Shown here in pieces: positions 44,757-54,579 of a stretch of 64,000 nucleotides of DNA. The DNA comes from UBA11400 sp964473555 (GTDB lineage Bacteria; Bacteroidota; Rhodothermia; Balneolales; HLUCCA01): the NCBI GenBank assembly GCA_964473555.1, contig CAYYPL010000004.1:124001-188000 (forward strand), in the 5' to 3' direction. Under the pieces are notes generated by a model, which was given only the letters and a program-made list of their open reading frames with translations, made no database searches and was not told the origin of the DNA. The position numbers and the translations under genes were made by a program. Position 1 is the stretch's first letter, and each line of letters begins with the position of its first letter.

Positions 44757-44818
44757 TTTCTGTTCTCTGTTTTCTGTTTTCTGTTTTCTGTTTTCTGTTT
44801 ACCGTTTACCGTTTACTG
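44732..44818 (+). repeat. Heptanucleotide tandem array (CTGTTTT/CTGTTCT, then ACCGTTT)
   Basis: About 12 heptamers without spacers. Units shift from CTGTTYT to ACCGTTT at the right end. The array runs into the 3' end of the reverse-strand GNAT-nitrilase gene: the last residues VNGKR and stop (44799-44815) are encoded by repeat units. Confidence 0.93.
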
Positions 44819-46364
44819 ATTGAAAAATCACCTTTGAATCACTCACATGCTCAAACTTCAGTGAGTACAGATCTTTTCTTCGATCACGTAACGGTGTGAC
44901 CGTTCCATAATGACGGGCACGACGCAACTGTTCAAGATCCACATCGGCAATAACCACCATTTCAGCATTCTCTTCGGAAATCGCAGAGACCCCATCTCGG
45001 GCAAAGGGAAAGTCTGACGGAGTAAATATCGCCGCCTGCCCATATTGTATATCCATGTTCGGAACCTGGGGGATATTTCCGGTTGTACCTGAAATAGCTA
45101 CATAAATCTGGTTTTCAATAGCACGAGCCTGAGCACAGATTCGTACACGCATATACCCGTGTCGCTCGTCCGTACAATACGGTACAAACAATATCTGCGC
45201 TCCCATATCCGTCGCCTGCCTGGCCAGTTCCGGAAACTCTACATCGTAACAGATATTGATGGCAATCCGACCCCGATCCGTGTCAAAGACACGAGGCTCC
45301 GATCCGGGTTGAATGCCCCACCACCGACGTTCACTAGGGGTGATATGTATCTTGTGCTGACTTTCTATTGTCCCGTCACGTCGAAACAAAAAGGACACGT
45401 TATGGACCTTATCACCCTCCATAGTAAAATGCGACCCACCAATGATATTCACATTGTATGTGGTAGCCATATTGTTGAACAGTTCAAGATACTGATCCGT
45501 AAAGGTGGTTAACTCTCTGGCTGCCAATCCCGGACGCTCTTCTTTTACAAAACTCAATAACTGAACTGTCAGTAATTCAGGTAAAAGGACAAAATCGGAC
45601 TTATAATCGGATGCCACGTCAACAAAGTACTCGACCTGACGGGCAAACTGTTCGAAATTTTCTATTTCACGCATCTGATACTGTACGCAACAAATTCTAA
45701 CCGGCTGTGATGATATCTTTCGTTTAGGTGCCCGATGCCGATACTCCAGATTCACCCATTCCATCAAGGTTGCAAACCCATCCGATTGTTTATCTTCCTT
45801 GATGTAGTTTTTTATGATACGTTTGATGATAAACTCATTTTTCAATTGAAAAGTGAGCACCGGATCATAAATCTTTTTATCCATCACTTCACGGACATAT
45901 TTATAGATGTCCATTTCTTCCTTATACCTGAAATAGTTTGGTAGTCGGCCACCTATCAGTATTCGTTTTAGATTCTTTCGAATGGCCAGATCTTTTCTGG
46001 CATCATAAAGCCTTCGTCCAACTTTCATATCCCGGAACTTCGGATCTACCATCAGCTCAATCCCATACAATGTGTCACCTTCCGCATCATGATTGCGGAT
46101 GTATCCTTCATCAGCAATCTCATCCCAGGTATGCGTATCCGTATATTCATCCAGGTCCAGTATGAGTGTACTACTCGATCCAACCAGCTCATTATCAAAA
46201 AAGACACCAATCTGTCCTTCCTGAAACTGGTATAGTTGCGACTCAAATTGTTCGTGTGTAGTTATCTCCATTCCACCAAAACATCGCTTCTGCAATTGTA
46301 CCAACGCTGAATAGTCTTCTGACATAAGTACCCGAAGATCGATCTTGTGCCCCAAATGTTCCAT
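44799..46364 (-). CDS. GNAT acetyltransferase fused to nitrilase-family carbon-nitrogen hydrolase
   Basis: About 521 residues in two parts: an N-terminal GNAT domain (about 1-205, GIELMVDPKFRDMKVGRRLY in the acetyl-CoA region) and a C-terminal carbon-nitrogen hydrolase domain (about 220-510) with the full E263 (LLPELL), K338 (HKIHIT) and C372 (NICYDVEFPE) triad. Such fusions occur widely in bacteria; their substrate is not firmly known. ATG 46364 is chosen over TTG 46379. The C-terminal codons come from the heptamer array. Divergent from the thioesterase gene. Confidence 0.9.
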   Translation of the reverse strand: MEHLGHKIDLRVLMSEDYSALVQLQKRCFGGMEITTHEQFESQLYQFQEGQIGVFFDNELVGSSSTLILDLDEYTDTHTWDEIADEGYIRNHDAEGDTLYGIELMVDPKFRDMKVGRRLYDARKDLAIRKNLKRILIGGRLPNYFRYKEEMDIYKYVREVMDKKIYDPVLTFQLKNEFIIKRIIKNYIKEDKQSDGFATLMEWVNLEYRHRAPKRKISSQPVRICCVQYQMREIENFEQFARQVEYFVDVASDYKSDFVLLPELLTVQLLSFVKEERPGLAARELTTFTDQYLELFNNMATTYNVNIIGGSHFTMEGDKVHNVSFLFRRDGTIESQHKIHITPSERRWWGIQPGSEPRVFDTDRGRIAINICYDVEFPELARQATDMGAQILFVPYCTDERHGYMRVRICAQARAIENQIYVAISGTTGNIPQVPNMDIQYGQAAIFTPSDFPFARDGVSAISEENAEMVVIADVDLEQLRRARHYGTVTPLRDRRKDLYSLKFEHVSDSKVIFQSVNGKR

Positions 46365-46512
46365 AATCAAATGATTCAAATTGTTGTCTTATTTGATAAA
46401 TAAGATACATAACACGGGTTCCAATCGCACGATTCACCCAAGCACAGGCACAATAACTCGATTGTGCGTATATTTCCTGAACTGATAGACCAACTATATA
46501 ACGCAATGATCA

Positions 46513-47028
46513 ATGACCAAACGATTCGAAGACACCAACCCAGTCTCTACAGATGCTTCCAAAAAAACGGTCAGCGCATCCCGTGTAAGAACCAATCACC
46601 TGGTTATGCCCAACGATACCAATCCACTGGGTAATCTGATGGGTGGAAAACTCCTGCACCTGATGGATGTATGCTCAGCAATTTCCGCACAACGTCATTG
46701 CAACCGAAATGTAGTCACCGTTTCGGTCGATAGCGTGGAATTCCGACAAGCCATAAAGCTCGGTGAAGTGGTTGTGATTGAGGGGGAAGTGACCCGTGCA
46801 TTCAACTCATCTATGGAAGTTGCAATGAAGGCGTGGGCCGAAAACCTGAGAACCGGCTCCCGTAGACTCTGTACAACTTCTTACTACACCTTTGTCTCCG
46901 TCGACGCCGATGGGAATCCTGTCCCGGTTCCGGCCATCATCCCTGAAACCGAATTCGAGAAACAACGATATGAAGAGGCCGCAGAACGCCGCCGTCTACG
47001 CCTCGAGTTTTCCAAAAATCAAGGGTAA
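46513..47028 (+). CDS. Acyl-CoA thioesterase (hotdog fold, YciA/BACH-like)
   Basis: A 171-residue cytosolic hotdog enzyme. NHLVMPNDTNPLGNLMGGKL then LHLMD (about 29-55) is the catalytic helix region with the Asp typical of YciA/BACH-type acyl-CoA hydrolases, and DSVEFRQAIKLGEVVVIEGE (about 75-95) is the second conserved strand pair. It hydrolyses acyl-CoA to fatty acid and CoA. The C-terminal tail is charged and helical. It stands alone, divergent from the GNAT-nitrilase gene. Confidence 0.9.
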   Translation: MTKRFEDTNPVSTDASKKTVSASRVRTNHLVMPNDTNPLGNLMGGKLLHLMDVCSAISAQRHCNRNVVTVSVDSVEFRQAIKLGEVVVIEGEVTRAFNSSMEVAMKAWAENLRTGSRRLCTTSYYTFVSVDADGNPVPVPAIIPETEFEKQRYEEAAERRRLRLEFSKNQG

Positions 47029-47155
47029 GTAGTGAAGTGAGACAGCGGAGAGCGGTAAAGTCAGTTTAAGGTCATTTTTTGCAGAACCTACACCCTACTT
47101 CCTAAACCAATTCCCTTACTTTCAACCGCTCGCTGCTCCACTGCTCCCCACTCCC
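47029..47155. other. Intergenic gap between convergent genes with decayed repeat
   Basis: Contains an imperfect inverted pair: AGCGGAGAGCGGTAAAG at about 47050 against the reverse complement of the CAACCGCTCGCTGCT tract near 47125. The end, CCACTGCTCCCCACTCCCC, resembles the ACTCCCC heptamers at 12035. It probably provides termination for both genes. Confidence 0.5.
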
Positions 47156-50100
47156 CTATTTCATCAACGTAATCTTCCTGGTTCTGATGCCCTGATCCGT
47201 CCTCAATACCGCTACATATACCCCACTGGCAAGATTCGACCCATCAAAAACGACCTCATAGCGTCTGTTGTTCAGAAATCCGTCAAATATGGTTCCAATC
47301 TTCCGACCCATCAAATCATAGATCTCAACAACGGCACGACCCGGACGCTCCATATCAATAAGTAAGTTCGTGGATGGATTAAACGGATTAGGATAATTCC
47401 CGCCTATGGCCACTTCTGTAGGGATAAAAACAGGTACTCTCGGTGCATTGAAATTAGGTGTAGTCTTATAAACCCCCCGTTGACGTGCCGCCCTGACCTG
47501 ATCAATAAGATCTTCTTCCGTATTCCCGAATGAAAATACAAACCCAACTGTGATTTCCTGATTATATCTGATGGTAAACGGACCACTAGCTGTTACCATC
47601 GATACATCTGAAGGATTCTGAGAAGTTTTGCCAAGTCCAGCTTTTAACGACCACGATTTTTCCTGCTCAGTAAATCCATTATATGACGGATTTGTGGTGG
47701 AGTAGTATATTCCAAAATTCAAACTGTCCACTTCTCCCTCATAGGCATTGTTAATAGCCATCGCACTGGATATTCCACCTAAATGCGCAACCGTTAAAAA
47801 TGGCATCGACGAGGAAGTAACATCTTCCAAGACAAGCACACTGTCGCTTGCACTATACCTAATGCTATTATTTGAATAATTCCCTGCATCCCAGTCCGCA
47901 AATATGCCCACATACGTGTCATTCATGGCCAGGCGCGAAGCATCCGTGTTCCGGATGTGATAATAAACCAAAAGCGATTGATTCAATTCTTCATCATCAA
48001 ACGCAAAGGTTTCCATGCTGATCTCTACATTCGGAAGACCCATCTGATTTTTGGAATCAAACAACGCGGTTCCACTTTGACCATTACTTAATTCCTGAAT
48101 TTGAAACAATTCCAACGGATTAAACATCACCGGGGGAAAATTCGTCTCTCGAACATTGGTGAGCATGCGCACTTTCTCATCCAAATTAGTTTCTATCATT
48201 AATCCCGACTCATAAAGCATATTACCTAGCTCCTGAAGGGTTCCGTTAATTTCACGAAGCGGAACAAATCCGACACCCGTGTCACCGAACTCAGTCCTGT
48301 TGAAGCCTATTGCCCCGGTGCTGGTAGCACTAACCCGCACCAGATTGGCATCATGCGTGTCGACAAACAAATTTTCATAGCGTAGGTATCTGAAATCACT
48401 ATAATTAAGCACATCGTCACTGAATTGAATTCTGAATAACGGCAGATCACCCTGTAATGCATTGTTGGTGATAGTCACAGGGATTTTAATCGTCGTTTCA
48501 GAACGCTCAGCCGATAACTGTGTCGACGCTCCTACTCCATTCAATACTGAAGCCGTTTGATTTACATTTGTTAAGGTATAACGCAGATTCCCGGACCCCT
48601 GGCCATAATTGATCAGATCCACCTCGATAAATCCCTCTTCATTTAATCCTAGTTTTGATCCCTTTTCGTTCACAAATCGTACTTCCGTGATTCGAATGTA
48701 TGGGACTGAACCAGTTAATGCCGTTTCTGCATGTATTAATCCTGCACCGAGCTTATCCATAAAAGTGGGATTCGAAACATAAACCGCGTCATCAGCGGTT
48801 CCCCGGATTTGTCCCAACACCCTTTCAGCACTCCAGTCTGGATTTTGATGAACAACTAAAGCTGCAAGCCCCGAAACAACCGGAGCAGACATCGATGTTC
48901 CAGAGTTCAACGCATAGGTATTGTTGAATACAGTGCTCAATATTCCCGAACCAGTTGCAGCAACATCCACTCCATATCCGTAAGTTGAAAAACTCGATTT
49001 TACTCTGCTAGCAGTCACGACAGAGGCAACCGACAACACATTTTCATAAGAAGCGGGATAATTCGGCACTTCGCTGTTCCCGTTTCCAGCCGAACCAACG
49101 ATAACAGAACCCAGCTCGGTGGCAAAATTAACTACATCTTCGCCGAACTGAGAATTAAAATCAGATCCAAAACTGCAATTGATTACGTGGGCTCCATTCA
49201 AAGAAGCGTATAAGATGCCTTGATATCCGAATCCTATGGATCGTGGTGCCTCCTCCGTTCCACCAGCCCGAACAGGCATATATGTGCTGTTAAATCCAGC
49301 ACTGGCTATTCCAATTCCATTGTCAGATACGGCAGCCGCTATCCCGGCAACATGGGTTCCGTGAGACTGTGCCGTACCAATAGGATTCGCATTCTGTGTC
49401 GGATTAGAAATGGGTCCGCTTGCCCAAAAATTCCACCCTATCGTATCATTTTCAACTGCATTGAATACTCCCGGTATCAACCTCCTGGCTCTTCCGGGAT
49501 CTGGATTCCTCCACAAATTTTCGCGCAAATCCGGATGATTGTAATCCACACCACTATCAACGATCGCAATTACAATATCTCGAGAGGACTTCGTGATGTC
49601 CCAGGCTTTATCAAACCGCTGCAACTGGAAATAATCCTGTCCGGAGCTCCCTAAAAGTGGGTCGTTGGGTTCATAGTGAAGCTCCATCAATACGTGTGGC
49701 TCTGCATACTCGACCCCAGGAAGATTTTGTATTTTCCCAGCCAGAAAAAAAGGATCCACATCGGAATCGTACCTAATAAAATAGGTGCGGACCAGATCAT
49801 CAGACAGTCCAGTCGGAAGCTCTCCGGGTAACGTTCTTTGCAGACGATCTATCCTGAGCTCATCTAAAGATTCCCGAGTCATCAGTTGACTCATATCTTT
49901 GATTCCATAAGGCGCCAGCGACGCCTGAACGGCTTCCAAAGTTTGCTCAACCGAAAAAAGTGATGGCTGCCCGGGTGTTCTTAACCTGTTTAACTGTCCA
50001 AACTGTTCTGATGAACTGATTTTTAGGATCAATTGTCCAGGCAAAACCTCTACATCAGATGAAATACCAGATTGGGCATTCAGGTTTCCAAACGCAACTA

Positions 50101-50167
50101 GAAGAACCAAAACCAGAAATGGAACCATAGTGTAGCGTTTAGTCCAATATGTTGTAGCTATATTCAT
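47156..50167 (-). CDS. Secreted subtilisin-like (S8) protease with type IX secretion sorting domain
   Basis: About 1003 residues. Signal peptide within the first 35; an inhibitor-like propeptide (about 40-170); S8 domain with D204 (IAIVDSGVDYNHPDL), H269 (SHGTHVAG) and S425 (NSGTSMSAP), all present. A long beta-rich middle follows, then a C-terminal domain opening GGNYPNPFNPSTNLLIDMER and ending RTRKITLMK, the type A sorting domain recognised by the type IX system. So the protein should be exported, cleaved and attached or released at the surface. ATG 50167 is chosen over TTG 50188. Single gene, convergent with the thioesterase. Confidence 0.93.
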   Translation of the reverse strand: MNIATTYWTKRYTMVPFLVLVLLVAFGNLNAQSGISSDVEVLPGQLILKISSSEQFGQLNRLRTPGQPSLFSVEQTLEAVQASLAPYGIKDMSQLMTRESLDELRIDRLQRTLPGELPTGLSDDLVRTYFIRYDSDVDPFFLAGKIQNLPGVEYAEPHVLMELHYEPNDPLLGSSGQDYFQLQRFDKAWDITKSSRDIVIAIVDSGVDYNHPDLRENLWRNPDPGRARRLIPGVFNAVENDTIGWNFWASGPISNPTQNANPIGTAQSHGTHVAGIAAAVSDNGIGIASAGFNSTYMPVRAGGTEEAPRSIGFGYQGILYASLNGAHVINCSFGSDFNSQFGEDVVNFATELGSVIVGSAGNGNSEVPNYPASYENVLSVASVVTASRVKSSFSTYGYGVDVAATGSGILSTVFNNTYALNSGTSMSAPVVSGLAALVVHQNPDWSAERVLGQIRGTADDAVYVSNPTFMDKLGAGLIHAETALTGSVPYIRITEVRFVNEKGSKLGLNEEGFIEVDLINYGQGSGNLRYTLTNVNQTASVLNGVGASTQLSAERSETTIKIPVTITNNALQGDLPLFRIQFSDDVLNYSDFRYLRYENLFVDTHDANLVRVSATSTGAIGFNRTEFGDTGVGFVPLREINGTLQELGNMLYESGLMIETNLDEKVRMLTNVRETNFPPVMFNPLELFQIQELSNGQSGTALFDSKNQMGLPNVEISMETFAFDDEELNQSLLVYYHIRNTDASRLAMNDTYVGIFADWDAGNYSNNSIRYSASDSVLVLEDVTSSSMPFLTVAHLGGISSAMAINNAYEGEVDSLNFGIYYSTTNPSYNGFTEQEKSWSLKAGLGKTSQNPSDVSMVTASGPFTIRYNQEITVGFVFSFGNTEEDLIDQVRAARQRGVYKTTPNFNAPRVPVFIPTEVAIGGNYPNPFNPSTNLLIDMERPGRAVVEIYDLMGRKIGTIFDGFLNNRRYEVVFDGSNLASGVYVAVLRTDQGIRTRKITLMK

Positions 50168-50323
50168 TTGCTGTAGAGTAAATTCCAATTTGTTTCCATA
50201 CCTCTGTACATCTCATTTAGAATGTCTGAGATACAGTGATATGAAAATCGTCAAATTGACTTAAATTAGCACTACTTGATTCAACAAAATTTCGTCACGA
50301 AAAAATATCCGAAGATCGTTCCT

Positions 50324-51892
50324 ATGCCAATCATTCCCGACTCGGGTAAACAAAAAAAACGGATTACTGCAATCGACTTAGGCACCAACTCATTTCATGC
50401 CGTTATAGTCGAAATATTTTCCGATGGAACCTTCAAAACCATCGACGCTCTCAAAGAAATGGTGCAGTTGGGAAAACATGGCGTTGGTCAAGACCTCTCA
50501 ACCGAATCGATGGATCTGGGAATAGATGCCTTGAAAAAATTCAAGCTTCTGTCGGATTCCTATCAGGTCGACCACATTCTTTCATATGCAACATCAGCCA
50601 TACGTGAAGCTCCAAATGGTGGTGAATTTATTCAACGTGCCATTGATGAAGTGGACATCAAAATTTTGGCGATACCGGGAAAAATGGAGGCAGAACTCAT
50701 CGGTCATGCCGTTCAACATGCCTTGAACCTGGGACAACACAAGGCCTTGATCATGGATATCGGGGGAGGAAGCACTGAATTCATTATCGCAGACCAGACC
50801 AACTTTTATCATCTCGAAAGCCAGAAAATCGGGGTTTCAAGAATGACCTCGGATTATATACAATCAGACCCCGCCTCCAGAAAAGAAGTACGGATTCTCG
50901 AAGATGCCTATGAAATGCGACTTCAGGGTCTCAAAGAACAACTTGGTCAACACACATTGTCTATGTTAGTTGGCACTTCAGGTACGATGCAGAATATCGC
51001 AACGATGATCGCTGCATCAAGGAAGCTGAATATGTCATTGACGTTAAATGAGTTTGAGTACACCTCAGCCGATTTTTTTAGTTTCTATGAACACTTTATC
51101 AAGCTTGACCGAAAAAAACGTCTGGATGTACCTGGACTTGACCCTAAACGGGTAGATTTTATCGTGGCTGGGGTGGTTCTGGTCAATTACCTGCTTCGGA
51201 TTTCTGGTATTGATCGAATTAAAACCTCCACACAGGCAATGCGAGAAGGGATTATCCTTCGATATATCAAGAAGGAACGTACCGAACTGACACTTCTGGA
51301 AAAGTATCCCGACACCAGAAGACGTAGCATCTTCGAGTTGTTGTCCAAATGCAGCTGGCACGAGCAACACTCAACCCAAGTCTGTAGACTGGCACTCAAA
51401 CTATTTGATGATTTGCGCCCCTATCACGCTCTCACCGATAATGACCGGGAACTTCTAGAATACGCCGCTCTTACCCACGATATAGGATATCACATCTCCC
51501 ATAAGAAACACCATAAGCATGCACTGTACCTGATCTTAAACGCCGATTTGAAGGGTTTTCAACAAGAAGAAATCGAGATCATCGCCAATGTTGCGAGATA
51601 TCACCGAAGATCAACACCAAAAGCACGACACAGTCATTTCGATGTCCTTAACCCGATACAAAAACAACGGATTAGAGCTTTATCGGGATTGCTGCGTGTG
51701 GCTGATGGATTAGACCGCAGCCATTTCCAAAATGTCCAGAATTTTGCGATTGATGTCACTGACCAGACAATTACCATTCATCTTGATACAATTGGAGACT
51801 CACAACTTGAAATCTGGGGAGCCATGCGTAAAAGTGAACTCTTCGAAAAGCTCTTCAACCGATCGCTTGCTATAGTAGGAAATGGCAAGTAG
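50324..51892 (+). CDS. Ppx/GppA-family phosphatase with HD domain
   Basis: About 522 residues. An actin-like Ppx/GppA domain (about 1-295) shows AIDLGTNSFHAVIVEI, MDIGGGSTEFII and VGTSGTMQNIA, the phosphate-binding loops of the ASKHA fold. The C-terminal HD-like domain (about 305-515) has AALTHDIGYHISHKKHHKHA, a probable metal site. The enzyme removes terminal phosphates from polyphosphate or hydrolyses pppGpp; which one is not clear from sequence. ATG 50324 is chosen because the conserved part starts soon after; a TTG at 50276 would add 16 residues. Confidence 0.88.
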   Translation: MPIIPDSGKQKKRITAIDLGTNSFHAVIVEIFSDGTFKTIDALKEMVQLGKHGVGQDLSTESMDLGIDALKKFKLLSDSYQVDHILSYATSAIREAPNGGEFIQRAIDEVDIKILAIPGKMEAELIGHAVQHALNLGQHKALIMDIGGGSTEFIIADQTNFYHLESQKIGVSRMTSDYIQSDPASRKEVRILEDAYEMRLQGLKEQLGQHTLSMLVGTSGTMQNIATMIAASRKLNMSLTLNEFEYTSADFFSFYEHFIKLDRKKRLDVPGLDPKRVDFIVAGVVLVNYLLRISGIDRIKTSTQAMREGIILRYIKKERTELTLLEKYPDTRRRSIFELLSKCSWHEQHSTQVCRLALKLFDDLRPYHALTDNDRELLEYAALTHDIGYHISHKKHHKHALYLILNADLKGFQQEEIEIIANVARYHRRSTPKARHSHFDVLNPIQKQRIRALSGLLRVADGLDRSHFQNVQNFAIDVTDQTITIHLDTIGDSQLEIWGAMRKSELFEKLFNRSLAIVGNGK

Positions 51893-52060
51893 AGAGTGGG
51901 TTCTAGGCATACCTACTTTTTCCAGCCTCTGCACCTGTGCCCACTCATCTCTTTATCCAGACCCCTGCTTCAACATTTTCCCGTTAAGCATTTTTTTATC
52001 TATATTGAACTTCAACGAATTAAACCCTAGGGTCAAGTAAAAATTAATCTGGTCAGCTTC

Positions 52061-54571
52061 ATGAAAAGATATCTGTTAACAGCCATAACACTAGTACTAT
52101 TTGCAGTTTTTCCTGCCCGGGCTCAGGAATCCATTAAATCACCAGGTGAGTTCCTCGGTTATCAACTCGGTGAACATTTCACCTATCATCATCAGGTTGT
52201 CGACTATTTCAAATACGTCGCCGAAACCAGTTCGATGGTTGAATTGGAGTACTACGGTAAATCCAATGAACGCCGTCCTTTATTGGTGGTTTATATCTCT
52301 GCTCCTTCCAATATTGCACGACGCGAAGAAATCCGAATGAACAACTTGCGACGCACCGGTACGGCAGAAGGCACACCTACGACCGACAATACCGCTATCA
52401 TTTGGCTCTCATACAACATCCACGGTAATGAGTCCGTGAGTATGGAGGCATCGATGCAAACACTGTACGAACTGGTCTCTCCAAACCATCCCGAAACCAA
52501 ACCCTGGCTCGATAATGCACTGGTAATTATGGATCCAACCATCAATCCAGATGGTCGCGATCGCTATGCAGGATGGTTTAATCAAATGGTCGGTGCTCAG
52601 TTTAATCCCGATCCAAATGCCCGTGAACATCAGGAACCCTGGCCAGGTGGTCGTGCCAATCATTACTTATTCGACCTTAACCGTGACTGGGCATGGCAAA
52701 CACAAATTGAAAGCCAGCAACGCGGTGTACTCTACCAGAAGTGGCTCCCCCATGTTCATGGTGATTTTCACGAAATGGGCGGATATCGCTATTACTTCCT
52801 TCCAGCTTCCGTACCATACCACGAAAGAATCACACAATGGCAACGCGATTTTCAGTACACCATTGGAAATAATATTGCACGACACTTCGATAAAGACCAC
52901 CGACTGTACTTCACCCGCGAAACCTTCGACTTGTTTTACCCAAGCTACGGCGACACCTGGCCTACCTATCAGGGAGCCATCGGTATGACCTACGAGCAAG
53001 GTGGCGGTGGCCGTGCTGGTCTTGGAATCCTGACTGAACGTGGAGACACACTTACTTTAAAAAATCGTATTTCCAACCAACACCTTGCTGGTAAAGCAAC
53101 CGTTGAAGCGGTTGCCTTAAATCACGCACAAGTGGTTTCTGAATTCCAAAAATTCTACGACACCGCTCGCAATAATCCGAACACCACCTATAAGTCCTAT
53201 ATCCTGAAAGTTGGAAATAACCACGACAACGTGGCAGCGATGCTGGATCTGCTCGACAAACAGGGTATCACTTACGGAAAGGCTACCGAACGTCGTGTAA
53301 ATGCATTTGATTACGCAACAGGAACTTCTCGATCGGTGTCCGTTACATCCAACGATATCGTAATCAGCATGTATCAACCAAAATCAACACTGGCCAATAT
53401 CCTGCTGGAACCACGTACCACCATCGTTGATTCATTGACCTACGATCTGACAGCATGGTCCGTACCTTATTTTTACGGTGTTGAGGCGTACGCAACAACC
53501 GAGCGGATCAATCCAACAGGTAATGCACGCGAAGTACTCGAAATGGTTTCTTCACAAGGCTTTTCTGAACCTGTTGTGGCTTATCTATTCAAATACAACA
53601 GCTTTAATGATGCCCAATTCCTTGCGGCACTTCATAAAGGTGGATTCTCTTTCAGAGTGGCTAGTCAACCATTCAAAATCAACAATCAGGATTTCCAACC
53701 GGGAACGATTGTTGTTTCACAAAATGGTAATGGACATATGGGGGACAGATTCGATGCGAATCTTCGCGCCCTGGCATCAGAATATCGCCGGATACCTGTT
53801 GCCGTTTCATCGGCAAGAGCAACCTCAGGCGTGGACTTGGGATCGCATAGCGTTCAGCATGCCTCCCGTCCTAATGTGATGGTCGTCTCTGGAAACGGTG
53901 TTTCATCCCTGGCATTTGGTGAGGTTTGGCACTTTTTTGACCAACAACTCAACTATCCGGTTACTGTGGTGGATATTGCAAATGCATCACGAGCTGATTT
54001 AAAAAGATACCACGTAATTATTCTTCCCGACGGCCGATACACAAACTTTCTCAACTCAGATAAACTCGCTGAATGGGTTTCCGGAGGAGGGCGTTTGATT
54101 GCCATGGAAGGCGCTGTAGCTCAACTCAAAGATCTTAAAGGTTTCAGTGGCTTAGTCGAAAAATCAGGTCCAGAACATGATGAAAGTATGAACGCCCGAT
54201 TACGTGTTTTCGCCAATCAAGAACGTGAATCCATGATGTACTCACTTGCCGGGGGCATTTTCAAAGTTAACGTAGATAACACACATCCACTAGGGTTTGG
54301 ATACACCAATACCTACTATACCCTTAAGCGAAGTACAGACGCTTACGAGTACCTGTCGAGCGGCTGGAACGTAGGTCACGTCCCTGCAGATGGACTCGTT
54401 GGTGGATTTGTCGGCTCAAAAGTGATCGATTCTCTTGAAGAGTCCTTGAATTTTGGCGTAGTTAATGTAGGCAGCGGACAAGTCGTGATAATGGTTGATA
54501 ACCCACTTTTCCGTGGATTCTGGTACGGCGGCCGACTCTTGTTCAGTAACGCCGTTTTCCAACCCATGTAA
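52061..54571 (+). CDS. Large secreted M14-family zinc carboxypeptidase
   Basis: An 836-residue protein with a signal peptide (1-22, ending RAQ). M14 residues: H121 and E124 (NIHGNESV), H237 (DFHEMGG) as zinc ligands, NPDGRDRYAGWF and FDLNRDWAW in the substrate site, catalytic E312 (TYEQGGGG). After about residue 400 come two beta-alpha domains, one of which (VIILPDGRYTNFLNSDKLAE near 660) resembles a class-I glutamine-amidotransferase-like fold as seen in other large bacterial M14 proteins. It should digest peptides outside the cytoplasm. miaA begins 8 bases after its stop, so they may share a transcript. Confidence 0.9.
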   Translation: MKRYLLTAITLVLFAVFPARAQESIKSPGEFLGYQLGEHFTYHHQVVDYFKYVAETSSMVELEYYGKSNERRPLLVVYISAPSNIARREEIRMNNLRRTGTAEGTPTTDNTAIIWLSYNIHGNESVSMEASMQTLYELVSPNHPETKPWLDNALVIMDPTINPDGRDRYAGWFNQMVGAQFNPDPNAREHQEPWPGGRANHYLFDLNRDWAWQTQIESQQRGVLYQKWLPHVHGDFHEMGGYRYYFLPASVPYHERITQWQRDFQYTIGNNIARHFDKDHRLYFTRETFDLFYPSYGDTWPTYQGAIGMTYEQGGGGRAGLGILTERGDTLTLKNRISNQHLAGKATVEAVALNHAQVVSEFQKFYDTARNNPNTTYKSYILKVGNNHDNVAAMLDLLDKQGITYGKATERRVNAFDYATGTSRSVSVTSNDIVISMYQPKSTLANILLEPRTTIVDSLTYDLTAWSVPYFYGVEAYATTERINPTGNAREVLEMVSSQGFSEPVVAYLFKYNSFNDAQFLAALHKGGFSFRVASQPFKINNQDFQPGTIVVSQNGNGHMGDRFDANLRALASEYRRIPVAVSSARATSGVDLGSHSVQHASRPNVMVVSGNGVSSLAFGEVWHFFDQQLNYPVTVVDIANASRADLKRYHVIILPDGRYTNFLNSDKLAEWVSGGGRLIAMEGAVAQLKDLKGFSGLVEKSGPEHDESMNARLRVFANQERESMMYSLAGGIFKVNVDNTHPLGFGYTNTYYTLKRSTDAYEYLSSGWNVGHVPADGLVGGFVGSKVIDSLEESLNFGVVNVGSGQVVIMVDNPLFRGFWYGGRLLFSNAVFQPM

Positions 54572-54579
54572 TCACATCT

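Noticed and set aside
44595..44819. Open frame with CFLFSVF-type repeats
   Set aside because: It begins inside the deacylase gene in another frame and continues through the heptamer array. An artefact of the repeat.
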